Assembly (NCBI GenBank): GCA_017428285.1
Contig: JAFRRE010000143.1
Location: 1 to 5,761 of the forward strand
Length of the DNA stretch: 5,761 nt
Reading direction: 5' to 3'
Origin: Bacteroidales bacterium
GTDB lineage: Bacteria > Bacteroidota > Bacteroidia > Bacteroidales > F082
A program made the translations under genes and the position numbers. The notes beneath the pieces are model-generated. The model had not been told where the DNA came from and did no database searches. It saw nothing but the letters and a program-made list of their open reading frames with translations. This document shows, one piece after another, positions 5,264 through 5,761 of the stretch (positions are counted from its first letter, which is position 1; every line of letters starts with the position of its first letter).

Positions 5264-5293
5264 CAAAAATACAACAAATTTCGTTCCTCGCAA
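5264..5293 (-). promoter_or_regulatory. Promoter of the candidate small RNA
   Basis: The -7 element is TATTTTTG (5271-5264) and the -33 core TTG (5293-5291), with 19-bp spacing. This is the best-spaced promoter in the window, yet no protein gene follows it: it points against the 3' end of the nuclease gene. Confidence 0.5.
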
Positions 5294-5383
5294 CACTTTT
5301 TCATACTTTTTCCCATTTTTTTCCGAACAAAAACAGTCATCCCGAGCCTTTCAATGCCAATTGTCTATAAGGTTTTGAACTTT

Positions 5384-5418
5384 TTTGTTCAACATTTTCC
5401 AAAGTTTGTCTATCTTTG
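5384..5418 (+). promoter_or_regulatory. Promoter of the structured leader and helicase-like gene
   Basis: TATCTTTG (5411-5418) is an exact TAnnTTTG element. TTTG at 5384-5387 is the -33 candidate with 23-bp spacing, somewhat long. The -33 region sits inside an inverted repeat TTGAAC-TTTTTT-GTTCAA (5375-5392), a possible operator. Transcription would start near 5423, leaving a leader of about 255-260 nt before the ATG at 5681. That is very long compared with the other genes here (15-27 nt). Confidence 0.6.
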
Positions 5419-5504
5419 CCCTCATCAACCCAAAAAGAACATACCAACACAGAAGATAACTGATTAAATAACATATTGATATAAAGCGTTTTTGCTTTTC
5501 AAGC

Positions 5505-5612
5505 GGATGGAAATCTGGACAATTCCCATATGCTGCACAAGAAAGCGGAAATGCTCACGGTGTATCCGTGGGCTTTCTTGTTTGCAGCATAGGCAGTCCA
5601 GAGCCTCCATCC
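5505..5612 (+). ncRNA. Long structured leader hairpin (unidentified RNA element)
   Basis: Five stacked helices fold into one long hairpin: GGATGGA/TCCATCC (5505-5511 with 5606-5612), TCTGGAC/GTCCAGA (5514-5520 with 5596-5602), TATGCTGCA/TGCAGCATA (5529-5537 with 5583-5591), CAAGAAA/TTTCTTG (5538-5544 with 5574-5580) and GCTCACGG/CCGTGGGC (5553-5560 with 5566-5573, one G-U) around a TGTAT loop. That is 38 base pairs in 108 nt with small internal loops. It lies between a promoter and the helicase-like start codon. A cis-acting leader, a processed small RNA, a 6S-like RNA or a palindromic mobile element are all possible. I cannot assign a known family. Confidence 0.6.
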
Positions 5613-5680
5613 AGACAGAAGTTCACGGATTCTTTTTGTGACCCATTAGAAGGGCGAAGCGCTCTAAACGCCAAGCCATA

Positions 5681-5761
5681 ATGAGTACCAAATTCTTCAA
5701 TAATACCGAGACGAGGCTGATGGACAAGTTCCACGGCATCGCTTCCGCAATGGCCAACTTC
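5681..5761 (+). CDS. Probable PLD-like/SNF2-type helicase, N-terminal fragment
   Basis: Only 27 codons are inside the window. The opening MSTKFFNNTETRLMDKFHGI followed by ASAMANF has the pattern seen at the start of large helicase-related proteins. These begin with TKFFxN...L...F.GI and continue into a phospholipase D-like nuclease domain and SNF2/DEAD-type helicase motifs, often located in defence or accessory regions. The start ATG overlaps the TAA stop of an open frame in the leader (TAATG), suggesting possible translational coupling. No strong ribosome-binding site is seen, as is normal in Bacteroidetes. The gene runs off the right edge, so none of the catalytic motifs can be checked. The existence of a gene is likely; the family assignment is tentative. 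Confidence 0.5.
   Translation, partial: MSTKFFNNTETRLMDKFHGIASAMANF

Noticed and set aside
5507..5641. 44-codon ATG open frame inside the leader
   Set aside because: It follows the hairpin exactly, its Cys/Arg-rich translation looks like translated structured RNA, and no ribosome-binding context supports it.

Overview
The window looks like chromosomal DNA from a member of the Bacteroidales (Bacteroidota). Four or five intergenic regions carry the TAnnTTTG -7 element that is characteristic of this phylum. Two genes encode lipoproteins of a typical Bacteroidales kind, and the intergenic DNA is very AT-rich next to moderate-GC coding DNA. Genus cannot be fixed; something Prevotella-like or Bacteroides-like is plausible.

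Layout. Bases 1-291 (minus) hold the N-terminal part of an AAA-type ATP-binding protein. It is preceded at 325-389 by two tandem copies of a palindromic operator-like site that overlap its promoter. Bases 423-4077 (minus) hold a compact five-gene set, read from 4077 downwards: a metallo-beta-lactamase-fold hydrolase fused to rubredoxin, an AlkZ-related winged-helix protein, a thioredoxin-type glutathione peroxidase lipoprotein, a flavodoxin lipoprotein with an extra C-terminal domain, and a DUF454/YbaN membrane protein. Gaps are 112, 26, 13 and 6 nt. A single clear promoter lies at the front, and a heptanucleotide repeat hairpin directly follows the first stop codon. The theme is redox and peroxide handling, partly at the envelope.

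Bases 4078-4618 are non-coding. They hold a REP/MITE-like double palindrome with terminal inverted repeats (4206-4319), an open minus-strand frame without a start codon (4343-4537, possible relic), and a perfect 19-bp palindrome (4543-4561) upstream of a promoter. Bases 4619-5161 (plus) encode a 180-residue PD-(D/E)XK-type nuclease resembling CdiA C-terminal tRNase toxin domains. It has no visible secretion module or immunity gene and is closed by a strong, bidirectional terminator.

Bases 5162-5680 are the most interesting part. On the minus strand a promoter, a hairpin and the shared terminator outline a candidate small RNA of about 95-100 nt. On the plus strand a promoter at about 5384-5418 starts a roughly 255-nt leader. 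This leader contains a 108-nt, nearly fully paired hairpin (5505-5612) with a mutually exclusive alternative stem followed by a T-rich tract, and an open frame whose stop overlaps the next start codon (TAATG). It leads into the first 27 codons of what looks like a PLD-like/SNF2-type helicase gene. Together this suggests a structured, possibly attenuator-like leader controlling a defence-type gene.
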